A stretch of 20,603 bases of DNA from MWBF01 sp964614645 (GCA_964614645.1 CAZTMA010000099.1:1-20603); one strand, 5' to 3'; shown: positions 1-8,500, counted from the stretch's first letter. Notes: a model not told the origin generated them from the letters alone. Made by a program: numbers and translations.

Positions 1-956
1 TCCGAGAACGGGAGAAGGTCGATCACCATGGCGCCGTCGAAGTTGTCGTTCTCCGGTGGGGAAATCTGTACCAGGTTCATGGTGAGCGGCCCGCCACTAC
101 TTGCCCAACGGTTGTTGCCTAACTGGAAATAGTACGCAACTCCCTCCTCACCCGAGAACGAGAGATTCCCGTCGGACCACCAGATGCACCCAATGTGGCT
201 CAAACCTGAAAGCCCTGTGTCCTGGTAGACCTCCAGTCTGGGTTCGGAAACGGTACTTCCAAGGATATCAGCGCGATACCTTGCTGTGACCGTGGGGACG
301 AACTTGTACCAGACGGTCCGCCCGGTATCACAGTTGCTGTACTCGCCTGGTTCGAGCGTCGCGTCGACGTTGGTTATGTTTGCCTGGAAAGGTAGTGAGA
401 TAGTCTCCGCATTCGCAAAGTTGTCGTTAGCAGGAGGTGTGGACTGGTAGACGCTGAGTGTTAGGTAACCGCCCGAAGTCCAGTAGGCATTCCCGATCTG
501 AAGATAGTAAACTTCTCCTCCTTCCGTGCTGAAGGTAACCGGCGTGTTCCACCAATACGGGCAGGTCAGGTACTCAAGGTCGGAGAGCGAAGAACCGTTT
601 GCCCGGTATACGGCGACGATCGGAGCCTCAACCATACTGCCGTACATTTCTGCCCGGTAAATGGTGTCCTCAGCAGGGGTCAACACGTACCAGGCGGATC
701 CGCCTATATCGCAAGGCTGTAATTCGCCCCCCTCGATGCTGGCACTATAGTTGTTGATTTGGGCGTGGAATGGGATTTCGGTGATGGGAATGGCGTCAGT
801 GAACATGTCGTTTGCCGGTGGTGGCGGCAGCTCCGATTCGAAGAGATGCGTGGCTTGCAGGTCCGCCATGGCGCCAGTTGCGCCGAGGCTCAGGATGACG
901 GTTACGACGAACAGGAATGTAGCGGGCCGCGTGCGGAAGAAGCGGGGGGATGCCAT
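1..956 (-). CDS. Secreted protein of tandem beta-type modules, C-terminus beyond the window
   Basis: Reading on the minus strand from the ATG at 956-954 stays open to the window edge (318 codons). AAAGGA lies about 8 bases before the ATG. Residues 1-31 form a clear signal peptide: basic RFFRTR start, hydrophobic stretch, cleavage probably after GAMA. The rest is a tandem repeat of a roughly 127-residue module starting at about residues 48, 176 and 302, each opening with ANDMF, ANDNF or ENDNF. Later module landmarks are a Cys-Asp (82, 209), WY (89-90, 216-217), YRA (100, 228), a second Cys (132, 257) followed by WW, and YYLQIGN/YYFQLGN then SGG. Two cysteines per module could form a disulfide. 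The pattern resembles surface modules related to pre-peptidase C-terminal beta-sandwich domains, but I do not recognise a specific family. Likely exported, with a binding or adhesive role. Lower GC at third codon positions than the genes to the right. Confidence 0.8.
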   Translation of the reverse strand, partial: MASPRFFRTRPATFLFVVTVILSLGATGAMADLQATHLFESELPPPPANDMFTDAIPITEIPFHAQINNYSASIEGGELQPCDIGGSAWYVLTPAEDTIYRAEMYGSMVEAPIVAVYRANGSSLSDLEYLTCPYWWNTPVTFSTEGGEVYYLQIGNAYWTSGGYLTLSVYQSTPPANDNFANAETISLPFQANITNVDATLEPGEYSNCDTGRTVWYKFVPTVTARYRADILGSTVSEPRLEVYQDTGLSGLSHIGCIWWSDGNLSFSGEEGVAYYFQLGNNRWASSGGPLTMNLVQISPPENDNFDGAMVIDLLPFS

Positions 957-1132
957 ACGAGGTTCCTTTCATGAGACAAGACAGCGGTCACACGATAAGG
1001 CACACACGCATCGCAGCTGCTGCGGAGCAGGTGCTCGGTTCCAGCCCAGGACAACTGGGGCCAGACGGGGACAAGGCAAAGCCTGTTCCCTCCGCAGAGA
1101 GTTGACGGAGTCCGCGTACGTCGGACATCTCC

Positions 1133-1161
1133 ATACTAGCACTTCTGTGGTTGCAAGTCAA
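1133..1161 (-). promoter_or_regulatory. Sigma70-type promoter for the secreted module protein
   Basis: On the minus strand, TTGACT (1161-1156) and TAGTAT (1138-1133) are separated by exactly 17 bases. Expected transcription start is near 1126, giving a leader of about 170 bases before the ATG at 956. Nothing coding is seen between 957 and 1285. Confidence 0.6.
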
Positions 1162-1210
1162 TACGTGACGAAATCATCACTTTAGCAGACGCATGAGGCA
1201 AGTACACGCG

Positions 1211-1245
1211 CGGTCAGCCAGCACCCTGACAGCGCTGGCTGACCG
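1211..1245. terminator. Perfect 12-bp stem-loop, possible terminator of the aldo/keto reductase gene
   Basis: CGGTCAGCCAGC (1211-1222) pairs perfectly with GCTGGCTGACCG (1234-1245) around an 11-base loop. It lies just downstream (minus sense) of the reductase stop codon and before the promoter of the next minus gene. No T-run follows on either strand, so it is not a canonical Rho-independent terminator. It may instead be an mRNA-stabilising hairpin. Confidence 0.35.
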
Positions 1246-1254
1246 TCCCCCTTC

Positions 1255-1280
1255 ATCCGTTTATCCGTGCCTATCCGTTG
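1255..1280 (+). repeat. Iterated-word repeat, ATCCGT type, single arm
   Basis: Three copies of the word ATCCGTT/ATCCGTG run head to tail (ATCCGTTT, ATCCGTGCCT, ATCCGTTG). It is a near copy of the right arm at 6792-6819, which differs mainly in the linker between words two and three. It begins 6 bases past the end of the reductase gene. No inverted partner arm was seen nearby. Confidence 0.7.
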
Positions 1281-1285
1281 CCCCG

Positions 1286-2242
1286 TCAGGCCACAAACAG
1301 CGGCTTATACGCCGCGCTCCGCTCCGCCAGCTGCGCTTCCTCCGCTGGCGACAGCGGCGTGACCTGCGGCGCGACATCGCACATCTGCCACAGCAGCTCG
1401 GCATGGCTGGGCGACACCGCCGCGGTGACCCCGCGCGACAGGGTGAATCGCATTCCCCACAGGGCATCCTCCGGCGTGTCCACCGGCTCGTACCAGCACT
1501 TCGCCCACTTCTTCTCCGCGCCCGCGGGCCACGGCTGCCGCGCCAGCGCCTTCAGCGCGAGGATGCCGAGTCCCTGCTCCTGCGCCCGCTGCACGACGCC
1601 GGGGCCGAAGTTGCCCGCATGCCACATGACCCAGTTGATGGGATACAGGATGGTGTCGAACTGGAAGCGGTCCAGCAGCGCGAGCGCGGCCTTCTCGCCG
1701 TGCGCCGAGAAGCCGATGTGCTTGATGACGCCCCGCTCGCGCGCGTCGAGGAACGCCTCCAGCGCACCGCCCGGCCCCAGGATGGTCTCGACATCGTCCA
1801 TGGTCGTGACCGCGTGGAACTGGTACAAGTCGAAGTGGTCCGTCCGCATCTTCTCCAGCGACCTCTTGAGCTCCTCCTCCGCGCCCGCCCGCGTGCGCTG
1901 CTGTGTCTTGCACGCAAGGAACACGTCCTTGCGGTACGGCTCCAGCGCGGGGCCGAGCTTGTCCTCCGCGTTGCCGTAAGACGGGGCGATATCGAAGTAG
2001 TTGATGCCCCGCTCGATGGCCTGGCGGACGAGCGCAGCCGAGGACTCCTCCGTCTCGTTCATCACGACGATGCCGCCGAAGCCGACGATCGACAGCTTCC
2101 GGCCGGTCTTGCCCAGGGTACGTTGTTCCATGCTAAGCTCCTCGCCTTTGGGGATAGACACGCACGCGGCCAGCGCCGCGGTCGCAGCAGCTGCCGCGGT
2201 GGCAGCCAGAAACTGCCTGCGGTCGAGTTGTTTGGATGGCAT
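1286..2242 (-). CDS. Tat-exported aldo/keto reductase, probable lipoprotein
   Basis: 318 residues. Start at 2242 was chosen because GGAGGGA lies 5 bases before it and because the protein then begins with a textbook Tat signal: DRRQFLAA (7-14), an alanine-rich hydrophobic run, and a lipobox-like LAAC (Cys27). The next 11 upstream in-frame residues are repeat-derived. The AKR fold follows: LGKTGRKLSIVGFGG, then the catalytic tetrad candidates Asp84 and Tyr89 (in NYFDIAPSYG), Lys112 (CKTQ) and His143 (QFHAV). Aldo/keto reductases use NAD(P)H to reduce carbonyls; the substrate here cannot be told. Export of a folded, cofactor-loaded enzyme is what the Tat route is for, and a Tat-anchored AKR family is known in several phyla. 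Stands alone, with palindromic repeats on both sides. Confidence 0.88.
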   Translation of the reverse strand: MPSKQLDRRQFLAATAAAAATAALAACVSIPKGEELSMEQRTLGKTGRKLSIVGFGGIVVMNETEESSAALVRQAIERGINYFDIAPSYGNAEDKLGPALEPYRKDVFLACKTQQRTRAGAEEELKRSLEKMRTDHFDLYQFHAVTTMDDVETILGPGGALEAFLDARERGVIKHIGFSAHGEKAALALLDRFQFDTILYPINWVMWHAGNFGPGVVQRAQEQGLGILALKALARQPWPAGAEKKWAKCWYEPVDTPEDALWGMRFTLSRGVTAAVSPSHAELLWQMCDVAPQVTPLSPAEEAQLAERSAAYKPLFVA

Positions 2243-2266
2243 AGGTCCCTCCGATCTGGGAATACA

Positions 2267-2386
2267 CGCGGCCATCGCGAATACCCGAATCGCTCACGAA
2301 TACGCGAATATCCCCGCGGCGATACGCGCTATTCGCGTATTCGTTCCCAGCGCCGCAGCGCCATTCGCTTATCCGCGATGGCCGCG
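2267..2386. repeat. Palindromic iterated-word element, ATTCGCG type (copy 1)
   Basis: The outer left arm CGCGGCCATCGCGAATA (2267-2283) is inverted at the right end, 2370-2386, with one mismatch. An inner pair, CGAATACGCGAATA (2297-2310) against TATTCGCGTATTCG (2330-2343), is perfect. The centre is GC-rich. It lies between the pepF stop and the reductase start, so it is in the transcribed leader of the reductase if the two genes are co-transcribed. Same outer arm as 8501-8581 and 14187-14305. Confidence 0.85.
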
Positions 2387-2405
2387 TCCCCAATACGAAA
2401 CGCGC

Positions 2406-4220
2406 CTACAGCGCGCAGTACCGCTCGATGCGCCGGCCGATGACGGCCAGGCTGCCCTCCCAGAACGCCCGGTCGCGGATGTCGATGCCGAACCGCGCGG
2501 CCAGGTCCGCGGCCGTGCCCTCGCCGGTCGAGGCCAGCAGGTTCACGTAGTCCGGCACGAAGTCGACCCCGCGCTGTTGGTAGATGGCATACAGGCCCGT
2601 GCCGAACAGCAGGCCGAACGCATAGGGGTAGTTGTAGAACGACAGCTCCGCCCGGTAATAGTGCGGCTTCCACGTCCACATGTACGGGTGCAGGTGGTTC
2701 TCGTCCAGCCCGTCGCCGTAGGTCGCCTGCTGGGCCTGCTTCATGATGTCGCACAGGTCATCCGCGGACAGCTCGGCTTCCGCGCGGCGCTCGAACACTT
2801 CCCGCTCGAACAGGTAGCGCGAGTAGATGTCCACGATCACCTGTGTGTCGCCGATGAGGATGGTCTCGAGGATCGCCAGCTCCTCCGCCGGGTCGGTCGT
2901 CGCGCCGAGCACCGCATCCATGACGATGGTCTCGCACATGATGGAGGCGGTCTCGGCCAGCGTCATCGGCGTATCGCTCTGCAGATAGGTCTTGCCCGCC
3001 GCGAAGAGACACTCGTTGTGGAACGCGTGGCCGAGCTCGTGGGCGATGGTCGAGACCTGGTCGAGCGTGCCGTCGAAGTTGCACAGCACCCGGGATTCCT
3101 TGACCGCGTCTACGCCCATGCAGAACGCACCCCCGCGCTTGCCGTCCCGCTGCTCCGCGTCGATCCACCGGCCGTCGAACGCGCGCCGCGCCAGCCCCTC
3201 CAGCAGGGGCGAGAACCCCGCGAAGTTCGCCAGGATAAAGTCGCGCGCCTCGCCGAACGAGTACATCTTGCGGCTCGCTTCATCCGCGCCGCCGGCCGGC
3301 GCAAAGACATCCCACCAGGCCAGCCGCTCCTTGCCCAGACGCTGCGCCTTCGCGCGGAAGTACCGGCGGAAGGTGGGGAATGCGGCCTCCATCGCACCGA
3401 GCATGGCCTCCAGCGTCGCGCGGTCGATGCGCGAGCTGTCCAGCGCGCTGTGCAGCGCATCGGACCGGCCGCGGCGCTGGTTGAGCGTGTTCGCCGTCCC
3501 CTTGACCCCGTTCAGGCACGCGGCCAGCGGCTCGCGCACGGAGGCCAGCGCGGCCAGTTCCGCCTCGTACGCGCGGCGGCGCACGCTCTCGTCGGGATGC
3601 GAGTGCAGGTTGATGAGCGCGGGCAGCGGCAGGCGCTTCGTCTCGCCGTCCAGCTCGAAGTCCACCGATAGCTGCGACGTGATGGTGCCCTGCAGCTTGC
3701 TCCACGCGTGGCTGCCGCTGACGTTGAGGGCCGCGGCCAGCGATTCTTCTGCCTCGCTCATCAGGTACTTGCTCTGCTCTGCGGTCTCGCGCAGGATGAA
3801 GGCATGGCCGGCCGCGGTCGGGTGGGTCGCGATGGCCTCCTCCAGGACCGGCCCGAGCTGACCGATCCAGGCCTGCAGCCGCGTGGTCAGGTTTTGCAGG
3901 CGGACGGATAGTGTGTCAAACTCAGAGAGCCGTTTGCGGGCCAGCGCGTCGCGCGAGTCGGTCGAGACGAAGCCGTAGATGTACGAGCGCACCGTGCCCG
4001 CCAGCTCGTTGACCGCGTTGAACCGATCGATGACCTCGCCCAACAGCGGGCCGATGGCCGTGATCCCTGCGTCCGGGCCGGCCGGGGCGACCCGCCCGGC
4101 GAAGAGCGCCTCGAGCTCGTCAAGCTGCCGGGTCACGTCCGCGACCGCGGCCAGGAATTCGGGCGCTTCGAGCCCGGGGTAGACGTTCGAGAGGTCCCAA
4201 CGGGGTGTGATGTCCGTCAT
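2406..4220 (-). CDS. pepF: M3 family oligoendopeptidase F
   Basis: 604 residues, the usual length for the PepF/M3B clade. Start at 4220 (MTDITPRWDL, the typical family opening) with GGAGAAA upstream; the frame is open much further upstream but that part overlaps the divergent alcohol dehydrogenase and is not protein-like. The zinc site is HELGH at 394-398, with the third ligand Glu423 (LAETAS) 25 residues later, as expected for M3. The C-terminal part has the family-typical WTWKPHYYRAELSFYNYPYAFG segment. Cytoplasmic: no signal peptide. It cleaves short peptides, in peptide recycling. Divergent from the dehydrogenase at 4284 with a 63-base shared regulatory region. The stop is close to a palindromic repeat. 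Confidence 0.95.
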   Translation of the reverse strand: MTDITPRWDLSNVYPGLEAPEFLAAVADVTRQLDELEALFAGRVAPAGPDAGITAIGPLLGEVIDRFNAVNELAGTVRSYIYGFVSTDSRDALARKRLSEFDTLSVRLQNLTTRLQAWIGQLGPVLEEAIATHPTAAGHAFILRETAEQSKYLMSEAEESLAAALNVSGSHAWSKLQGTITSQLSVDFELDGETKRLPLPALINLHSHPDESVRRRAYEAELAALASVREPLAACLNGVKGTANTLNQRRGRSDALHSALDSSRIDRATLEAMLGAMEAAFPTFRRYFRAKAQRLGKERLAWWDVFAPAGGADEASRKMYSFGEARDFILANFAGFSPLLEGLARRAFDGRWIDAEQRDGKRGGAFCMGVDAVKESRVLCNFDGTLDQVSTIAHELGHAFHNECLFAAGKTYLQSDTPMTLAETASIMCETIVMDAVLGATTDPAEELAILETILIGDTQVIVDIYSRYLFEREVFERRAEAELSADDLCDIMKQAQQATYGDGLDENHLHPYMWTWKPHYYRAELSFYNYPYAFGLLFGTGLYAIYQQRGVDFVPDYVNLLASTGEGTAADLAARFGIDIRDRAFWEGSLAVIGRRIERYCAL

Positions 4221-4262
4221 GTAGTTTCTCCACGCAGTTCGAATGTGCCAGATGGTGCTGGC

Positions 4263-4271
4263 ATTATACCA
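4263..4271 (-). promoter_or_regulatory. Extended -10 promoter element for pepF
   Basis: Minus strand TGGTATAAT is a perfect -10 hexamer with the TGn extension. No good -35 box sits 17 bases upstream, which extended -10 promoters tolerate. Expected start near 4256, giving a short leader of about 36 bases. The same 11 bases read almost symmetrically, so plus-strand transcription of the dehydrogenase may start here too. Confidence 0.5.
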
Positions 4272-4283
4272 TGAGGAGCGACG

Positions 4284-5369
4284 ATGAAAGCCATTATCCT
4301 CCGCCGCCCGCGCCAGTTGGAGCTGGTCGACATCCCGGTGCCGCGGCTGACTGAGGAGAACCACGTCCTGGTCAAGGTCGCCGCCTGCGGCATCTGCGGC
4401 AGCGACCTGCGCTACTACGCCGGGGAGAACCCGTGGGCCCTGCACACGCTGGGCCGGCACATCCCCAATCCGCCGGATATGATCCTCGGCCATGAGTTCG
4501 CGGGCACGGTCGTGGAAGTCAACGCCGCGGCCCACGAGCACCTGCTGGGGCAGCGGGTCGGCGTCCAGGCGTTTCGCACCTGCGGCCGCTGCGCCCTCTG
4601 CCTGAGCGGCCACGAGAACCTGTGCCGCGAGACCCTGCACATCGGCCACGCCCAGGGCTGGCGGGACATGCCGTTCTACCCCGGCGGCTATGCAGAGTAT
4701 TGCCTGGCCTGGGCCGACCTGCTGCACCCGATGGCTCCGCACGTCTCCTTCGAGGCGGAGGCCATGCGCGACATCCTGGGCGTCGGAGTGCATGCCGTGG
4801 GCCGGGCCGAGCTGCCGCCTGGCAGCACGGTATTGTGCATCGGCGGCGGTCCCGCCGGTCTCTGCATCGCGCAGGTGGCGCGCACGCGCGGCGCGAGCCA
4901 CGTGCTGGTCTCCGACCCTTCCGCACTCGCCCGCCAGGTGGTCGGCCGGCATGCCGGGCTGACCGCGATAGACCCGGCGCACGAGCGGCTGGCCGACGCG
5001 CTGCGCCGCGTCACCGGGCAGGCAGAGTGCCACGCGGTCTTCGACACGGTGGGCAGCGCCGAAACGTTCGCCGAGGCGCTGCCCCTGCTGTCGCCGGCAG
5101 GAACGTACGTGAACCTCGCCGTGCAGGACCTGTCCGTGCCGCTCAACTTCGAAGCCGTCGGCTCGGAGCGGCACATCACCACCTCCTCCAATGCCTACTA
5201 TCGCGACGAGCGGGAGGCACATCGCCTCATCGAATCGGGCGCGGTGGATGTCGCCTCGATGATTACCCACCGCCTGCCGCTGGAGCGCTTCGCGGAGGCG
5301 TTCGACCTCCTGATGGCGCCCGCGCGCGAGGCGTACAAGGTCGTGTTCCACATGGATGAGCTGGCATGA
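4284..5369 (+). CDS. Zinc-dependent alcohol dehydrogenase, MDR family
   Basis: 361 residues. GAGGAG lies 6 bases before the ATG. Catalytic zinc ligands are Cys35 (CGICGSD), His70-Glu71 (GHEF) and a later acidic or cysteine residue; the structural zinc site is Cys100, Cys103, Cys106 and Cys114. The nucleotide-binding motif GGGPAG is at 187-192. This is the threonine/sorbitol dehydrogenase-like group, oxidising a secondary alcohol, often a polyol or sugar, with NAD(P). The substrate is not identifiable. Its stop overlaps the start of the MFS gene (ATGA), suggesting translational coupling and perhaps that the transporter handles the substrate or product. Confidence 0.9.
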   Translation: MKAIILRRPRQLELVDIPVPRLTEENHVLVKVAACGICGSDLRYYAGENPWALHTLGRHIPNPPDMILGHEFAGTVVEVNAAAHEHLLGQRVGVQAFRTCGRCALCLSGHENLCRETLHIGHAQGWRDMPFYPGGYAEYCLAWADLLHPMAPHVSFEAEAMRDILGVGVHAVGRAELPPGSTVLCIGGGPAGLCIAQVARTRGASHVLVSDPSALARQVVGRHAGLTAIDPAHERLADALRRVTGQAECHAVFDTVGSAETFAEALPLLSPAGTYVNLAVQDLSVPLNFEAVGSERHITTSSNAYYRDEREAHRLIESGAVDVASMITHRLPLERFAEAFDLLMAPAREAYKVVFHMDELA

Positions 5370-6682
5370 CAACAGCATCCCTGCCCGCCGCCGACGAAGT
5401 CGCAGACAACGAAGCTGCATACAATGCGTTCGTCGAACGGCACTATCGCCGCAACTTCGTCGCCAACGCCCTGGACCTCGGGCTGTTCATGGCCGCGCTG
5501 AACCTGGTGTCGCTCGCGACCATCACCCCGCTGCTCGTCAGCCGGCTGACGGATTCGAAGATCATCATCGGCCTGCTGCCCGCGCTGGTGAACGTGGGCT
5601 ACCTGCTGCCCCAGCTCCTGACCGCCAACTACACCGAGGGTCTCCGGCGCAAGCTGCCCTTTGCGGCTGCATGCGGCCTGGCCGAGCGCCTGCCCTACCC
5701 GCTCATTGGGCTGGCAGTCTGGTTCCTGGCCCTGCCTGCGCCCGCGCTGGCACTCCCGATCATCCTCTCGCTGCGCGGGGCCGCGGCGGTGGCCGGCGGG
5801 CTGAGCACGCCGGCATGGTACGACCTCATCGCCAAGGTCATCCCGGTGCGCCGCCGCGGCTTCTATTCGAGCGTGGGCAACGGGTTGGGCGCGGTGCTGG
5901 GCGTGGCGGGCGCGGCCCTGGCCGGGTGGATCCTCGGCCGCTGGCCCTATCCGCAGAACTTCGCCATCTGCTTCTTTGCCGCCTTCGTGCTGATGGTGGT
6001 CTCCCTGGCCTCGTTCTTCCTCAACCGCGAGCCTGACAGCCCGGCGGTCAAGCAGCGCGCGCCGCTCAGCGTCTATCTCCGCCAGTTGCCGCAGGTGCTC
6101 CGCCGCGACCGCAACTACCTGCACTATCTCGTCAGCCGGTCGACGATGCTCTTGGGTGGCATGGGCGCCGGGTTCTACATGGTCTACGGGGTTGAGCAGT
6201 TCGGGCTGGCCGAGCGGCATGCGGGGACGCTCACCGCGCTGCTCGTCGGCAGCCAGGCGCTCGCGGGGCTGGCCTGGGGTCACCTGGGCGACCGCGCGGG
6301 GCACAAGGTCGTCCTGGTAGGCGAGGCAGTCTTCATCGCGCTGGCTGCGGCCGTCGCGCTCTTCGCGCCGTCGGCCACCTGGCTCGGCGTCACCTTCATC
6401 CTCGTCGGCGTCGCCAGCGCCGCGGCCAGCGTGTCGGCCATGAACATCATCCTGGAGTTCTGCCGCCCGGAGGACCGGCCCACGTACATCGGCCTGACCA
6501 ACACGCTGCTCGCCCCATTCGTCGCGATCGGCCCGGTGCTCGGCGGCGCGCTCGCGACCTGGCTCGGCTACCGGCCGATGTTTGCAGCGGCCATCGCCAT
6601 CGCGCTGACCGGCGCCCTGCTCATGCGCCTGTGGGTCCGCGAGCCGCGGCGCCCTGCGAACGCTCAGCCGCAGAGCGCGTGA
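5366..6682 (+). CDS. Major facilitator superfamily transporter
   Basis: 438 residues with about 12 predicted membrane segments. A soluble amino-terminal stretch (1-30) precedes the first segment; a charged central loop near 225-255 (NREPDS to RRDRNYLHY) divides two six-helix halves. GDRAGHK near 306 matches the conserved cytoplasmic loop motif of MFS proteins. The start overlaps the dehydrogenase stop, so the two form an operon. The carboxy end is Pro/Gln-rich. Substrate unknown. No specific family such as sugar or drug transporter can be assigned by eye. Confidence 0.85.
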   Translation: MTTASLPAADEVADNEAAYNAFVERHYRRNFVANALDLGLFMAALNLVSLATITPLLVSRLTDSKIIIGLLPALVNVGYLLPQLLTANYTEGLRRKLPFAAACGLAERLPYPLIGLAVWFLALPAPALALPIILSLRGAAAVAGGLSTPAWYDLIAKVIPVRRRGFYSSVGNGLGAVLGVAGAALAGWILGRWPYPQNFAICFFAAFVLMVVSLASFFLNREPDSPAVKQRAPLSVYLRQLPQVLRRDRNYLHYLVSRSTMLLGGMGAGFYMVYGVEQFGLAERHAGTLTALLVGSQALAGLAWGHLGDRAGHKVVLVGEAVFIALAAAVALFAPSATWLGVTFILVGVASAAASVSAMNIILEFCRPEDRPTYIGLTNTLLAPFVAIGPVLGGALATWLGYRPMFAAAIAIALTGALLMRLWVREPRRPANAQPQSA

Positions 6683-6687
6683 GTTAT

Positions 6688-6847
6688 GGAGATTTCCGAA
6701 ATAATCTGGTAGCGTGGTTTAGGCGCAACGGATTGAGGCGAACTGCGGTTCGCACCGGATAAACGGATATGCACCGTGCGCACACTGCCAGATCCGTTTA
6801 TCCGTTGGCATCCGTTGCGGCGTTACCCGAATAGATAGCTAATCTCC
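6688..6847. repeat. 160-bp imperfect palindrome, ATCCGTT type, between convergent genes
   Basis: Ends GGAGATT (6688-6694) and AATCTCC (6841-6847) are inverted. Inside are CGCAACGGAT (6724-6733) against ATCCGTTGCG (6810-6819) and CGGATAAACGGAT (6756-6768) against ATCCGTTTATCCG (6792-6804), around a central GTGCGCAC. It fills nearly the whole gap between the MFS stop and the M23 peptidase stop, so it could also work as a two-way transcription end. Confidence 0.8.
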
Positions 6848-6848
6848 T

Positions 6849-7574
6849 TTAGTCGACCGGGAGCCAGTCCTCCGGATCAACGTACCCCCGATTCTGCGCC
6901 GGGAAATCGTCCGGCTCGTCGGGATAGGTGTAGCCGCGGCCCACGATCAGGCCGTTGCACGCGGGATAGTCCGTGTAGATGCGCCGCGCGCTGGGGAACC
7001 GCCGCAGCTCGAAGTGCACATGCGAGTCGTCGCCCGACGGGTGCTGCTCGGGATAGCGCCCGCTGTAGGCCATGTACAGGACCTCGCCCAGCAGGTCCCC
7101 ACGGCGGACCGCCTGCCCCTCGCTGACTTCGAGGGAGTTGTCGTCGAGATGGGCGTACACGGAATAGAGGACCTCGTCGTCCGGCAGCGCGTGCTCGATG
7201 ATGACCGCCAGCCCCGGATAGTTCAGGTCCGGATCGGCATACACCACGGTGCCATCCGCCACCGCCGTGACCGCCGCGCCCGCGGTGCTCTCGCCGTCCG
7301 CGCGGTAGAGGTCCTGCCCCGCGTGGTACAGCTCCTCCCAGGCGATGCCGAAGCAGGTTGTGCCCTTGAGGTCGGGGTTCTGCACTCCATAGCGCGTGTC
7401 TTCGATGAGCCTGCCCGCCTGCCGGAGGACGCGCGGCTCATACTCGTGCCCATCCTGGTAGCCGAGCGGCGGGCTCATCGCCAGGTTATCTGGCGACGGC
7501 GTCTGTGCCAGCGCCCCTGCGCCGCCGAGGAGCAGCCCGGCGATGACCAGCAGGACCAGGGAGGGTGCCCTCAT
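6849..7574 (-). CDS. Secreted M23 (LytM-like) metallopeptidase
   Basis: 241 residues. Signal peptide 1-24 (hydrophobic LVLLVIAGLLL, cleavage after ALA). Zinc-site pattern of M23: His84 and Asp88 (YHAGQDLY), His142 (YAHL) and the HVH pair at 185-187, in the order seen in active LytM-type enzymes. Such enzymes cut peptide cross-bridges in peptidoglycan or act as wall-remodelling factors. The carboxy tail (GYTYPDEPDDF to DPEDWLPVD) is acidic and matches no domain I know. Start overlaps the stop of the upstream lipoprotein gene (ATGA), so the two are translated together at the cell surface. Confidence 0.85.
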   Translation of the reverse strand: MRAPSLVLLVIAGLLLGGAGALAQTPSPDNLAMSPPLGYQDGHEYEPRVLRQAGRLIEDTRYGVQNPDLKGTTCFGIAWEELYHAGQDLYRADGESTAGAAVTAVADGTVVYADPDLNYPGLAVIIEHALPDDEVLYSVYAHLDDNSLEVSEGQAVRRGDLLGEVLYMAYSGRYPEQHPSGDDSHVHFELRRFPSARRIYTDYPACNGLIVGRGYTYPDEPDDFPAQNRGYVDPEDWLPVD

Positions 7575-8197
7575 CGCGCCCCCTCCGGCTCGAGGGTCGC
7601 CAGCACCTCGTAGAATAGCGCCAGCGCCTGCGGGTCGAGCCCGGTCGTCACGAGGTCATGCACCGGCGCGATGATGAAGACCCGGTCGCCGTAGGGCAGC
7701 ACGAGCGAGAAATCGCCCTCAGTGCCCACCTGCACGCCCGAGAGCCCGGCGACCGTAACCTGCTCCAGCCCGGCCAGCAGATCGGCCGGACGCTCTGCCG
7801 CGCGCTCACGGAGCGTGTCATCCGCGACGAAGCGCCGATAGAACTCACCGGCGATCTGTTCGAGGCCCTGGCCCGTCGGGTTCGGCTCCACCCGGATGAG
7901 CATCCCCTGGTAGCCGTCTACGCCGGGGATGCGGAACTGGATGCGCGCGGTGTAGATGCCGGCCTTGCTCTGGCCCGCGCTGAAGTGTACGCCCGGGGGA
8001 TAGCGGACCGAATAGCCTGCCTCCGGGTCCGTATAGGTCTGCCAGTCGGCGGTCAGCTCGGGCGCCGCGGTAGCCAATGCCTCCACCGCTGCAGTTGCGG
8101 GCGCATCCGCAGCGCCGGTCGCCGGCAAGGGCGTCTGCACGCACCCTGCGCACATCAGCGCTGCGCACAGCCAGAAATAGGCGCCCCATCGCTTCAT
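7571..8197 (-). CDS. Putative lipoprotein of unknown function
   Basis: 208 residues. Start at 8197 was chosen because AGGAGA precedes it and because it gives a lipoprotein signal ending CAGC (Cys19); the frame is open 66 bases further but without a ribosome site. After an Ala/Thr-rich linker (22-50) comes a compact domain with DWQTYTDPEAGYSVRYPPG, the opening common to many lipid-anchored PsbP-like or DUF domains in Chloroflexota. No catalytic motif is visible. Overlaps the M23 peptidase by ATGA, so likely a partner in envelope function. Confidence 0.8.
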   Translation of the reverse strand: MKRWGAYFWLCAALMCAGCVQTPLPATGAADAPATAAVEALATAAPELTADWQTYTDPEAGYSVRYPPGVHFSAGQSKAGIYTARIQFRIPGVDGYQGMLIRVEPNPTGQGLEQIAGEFYRRFVADDTLRERAAERPADLLAGLEQVTVAGLSGVQVGTEGDFSLVLPYGDRVFIIAPVHDLVTTGLDPQALALFYEVLATLEPEGAR

Positions 8198-8266
8198 ACT
8201 GTCGTCTCCTCGTGTGACCATCTTAGCCTGGGCAGAGTGCAAAAAACATCTTGTAGCTTCCATTCC

Positions 8267-8295
8267 TTGACTTTAACGCTGCTCGCTGGTATTAT
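8267..8295 (+). promoter_or_regulatory. Sigma70-type promoter for the polysaccharide cluster
   Basis: TTGACT (8267-8272), a 17-base spacer and TATTAT (8290-8295). Transcription would start near 8302 and leave a leader of about 475 bases before the first gene. Region 8198-8778 holds no gene that I can support: besides this promoter it contains a palindromic repeat (8501-8581), a second TATAAT box at 8636-8641 and a nested GC-rich stem (8677-8757). Confidence 0.55.
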
Positions 8296-8500
8296 CCAGC
8301 TTCGTTTCGAGTGTACGATTGGTATGTAAGCTTTTATTGTCGATTGGCGGGTGTAGTGTTGGGTGTTCTGGATTGCTCCGCGGCCGCGTGTTCCTGGTCG
8401 CAAGATATGAGTTCCTTACGCCAGCCGCGGTCGACGCGCGCTGGCGTTTTCGCGTGCCGGACCTGCGGGTTCGTAACCTGGGTGTGTTTCAGCTCGGGGG

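Noticed and set aside
751..1185. Plus-strand reading frames over the 5' end of the secreted protein
   Set aside because: They are antisense to a gene with signal peptide, ribosome site and promoter, and have no protein-like features.
4221..5420. Upstream extension of the pepF reading frame by 400 codons
   Set aside because: It lies antisense to the alcohol dehydrogenase, has the Arg/Ala-rich composition of a shadow frame, and PepF has a normal family start with a ribosome site at 4220.
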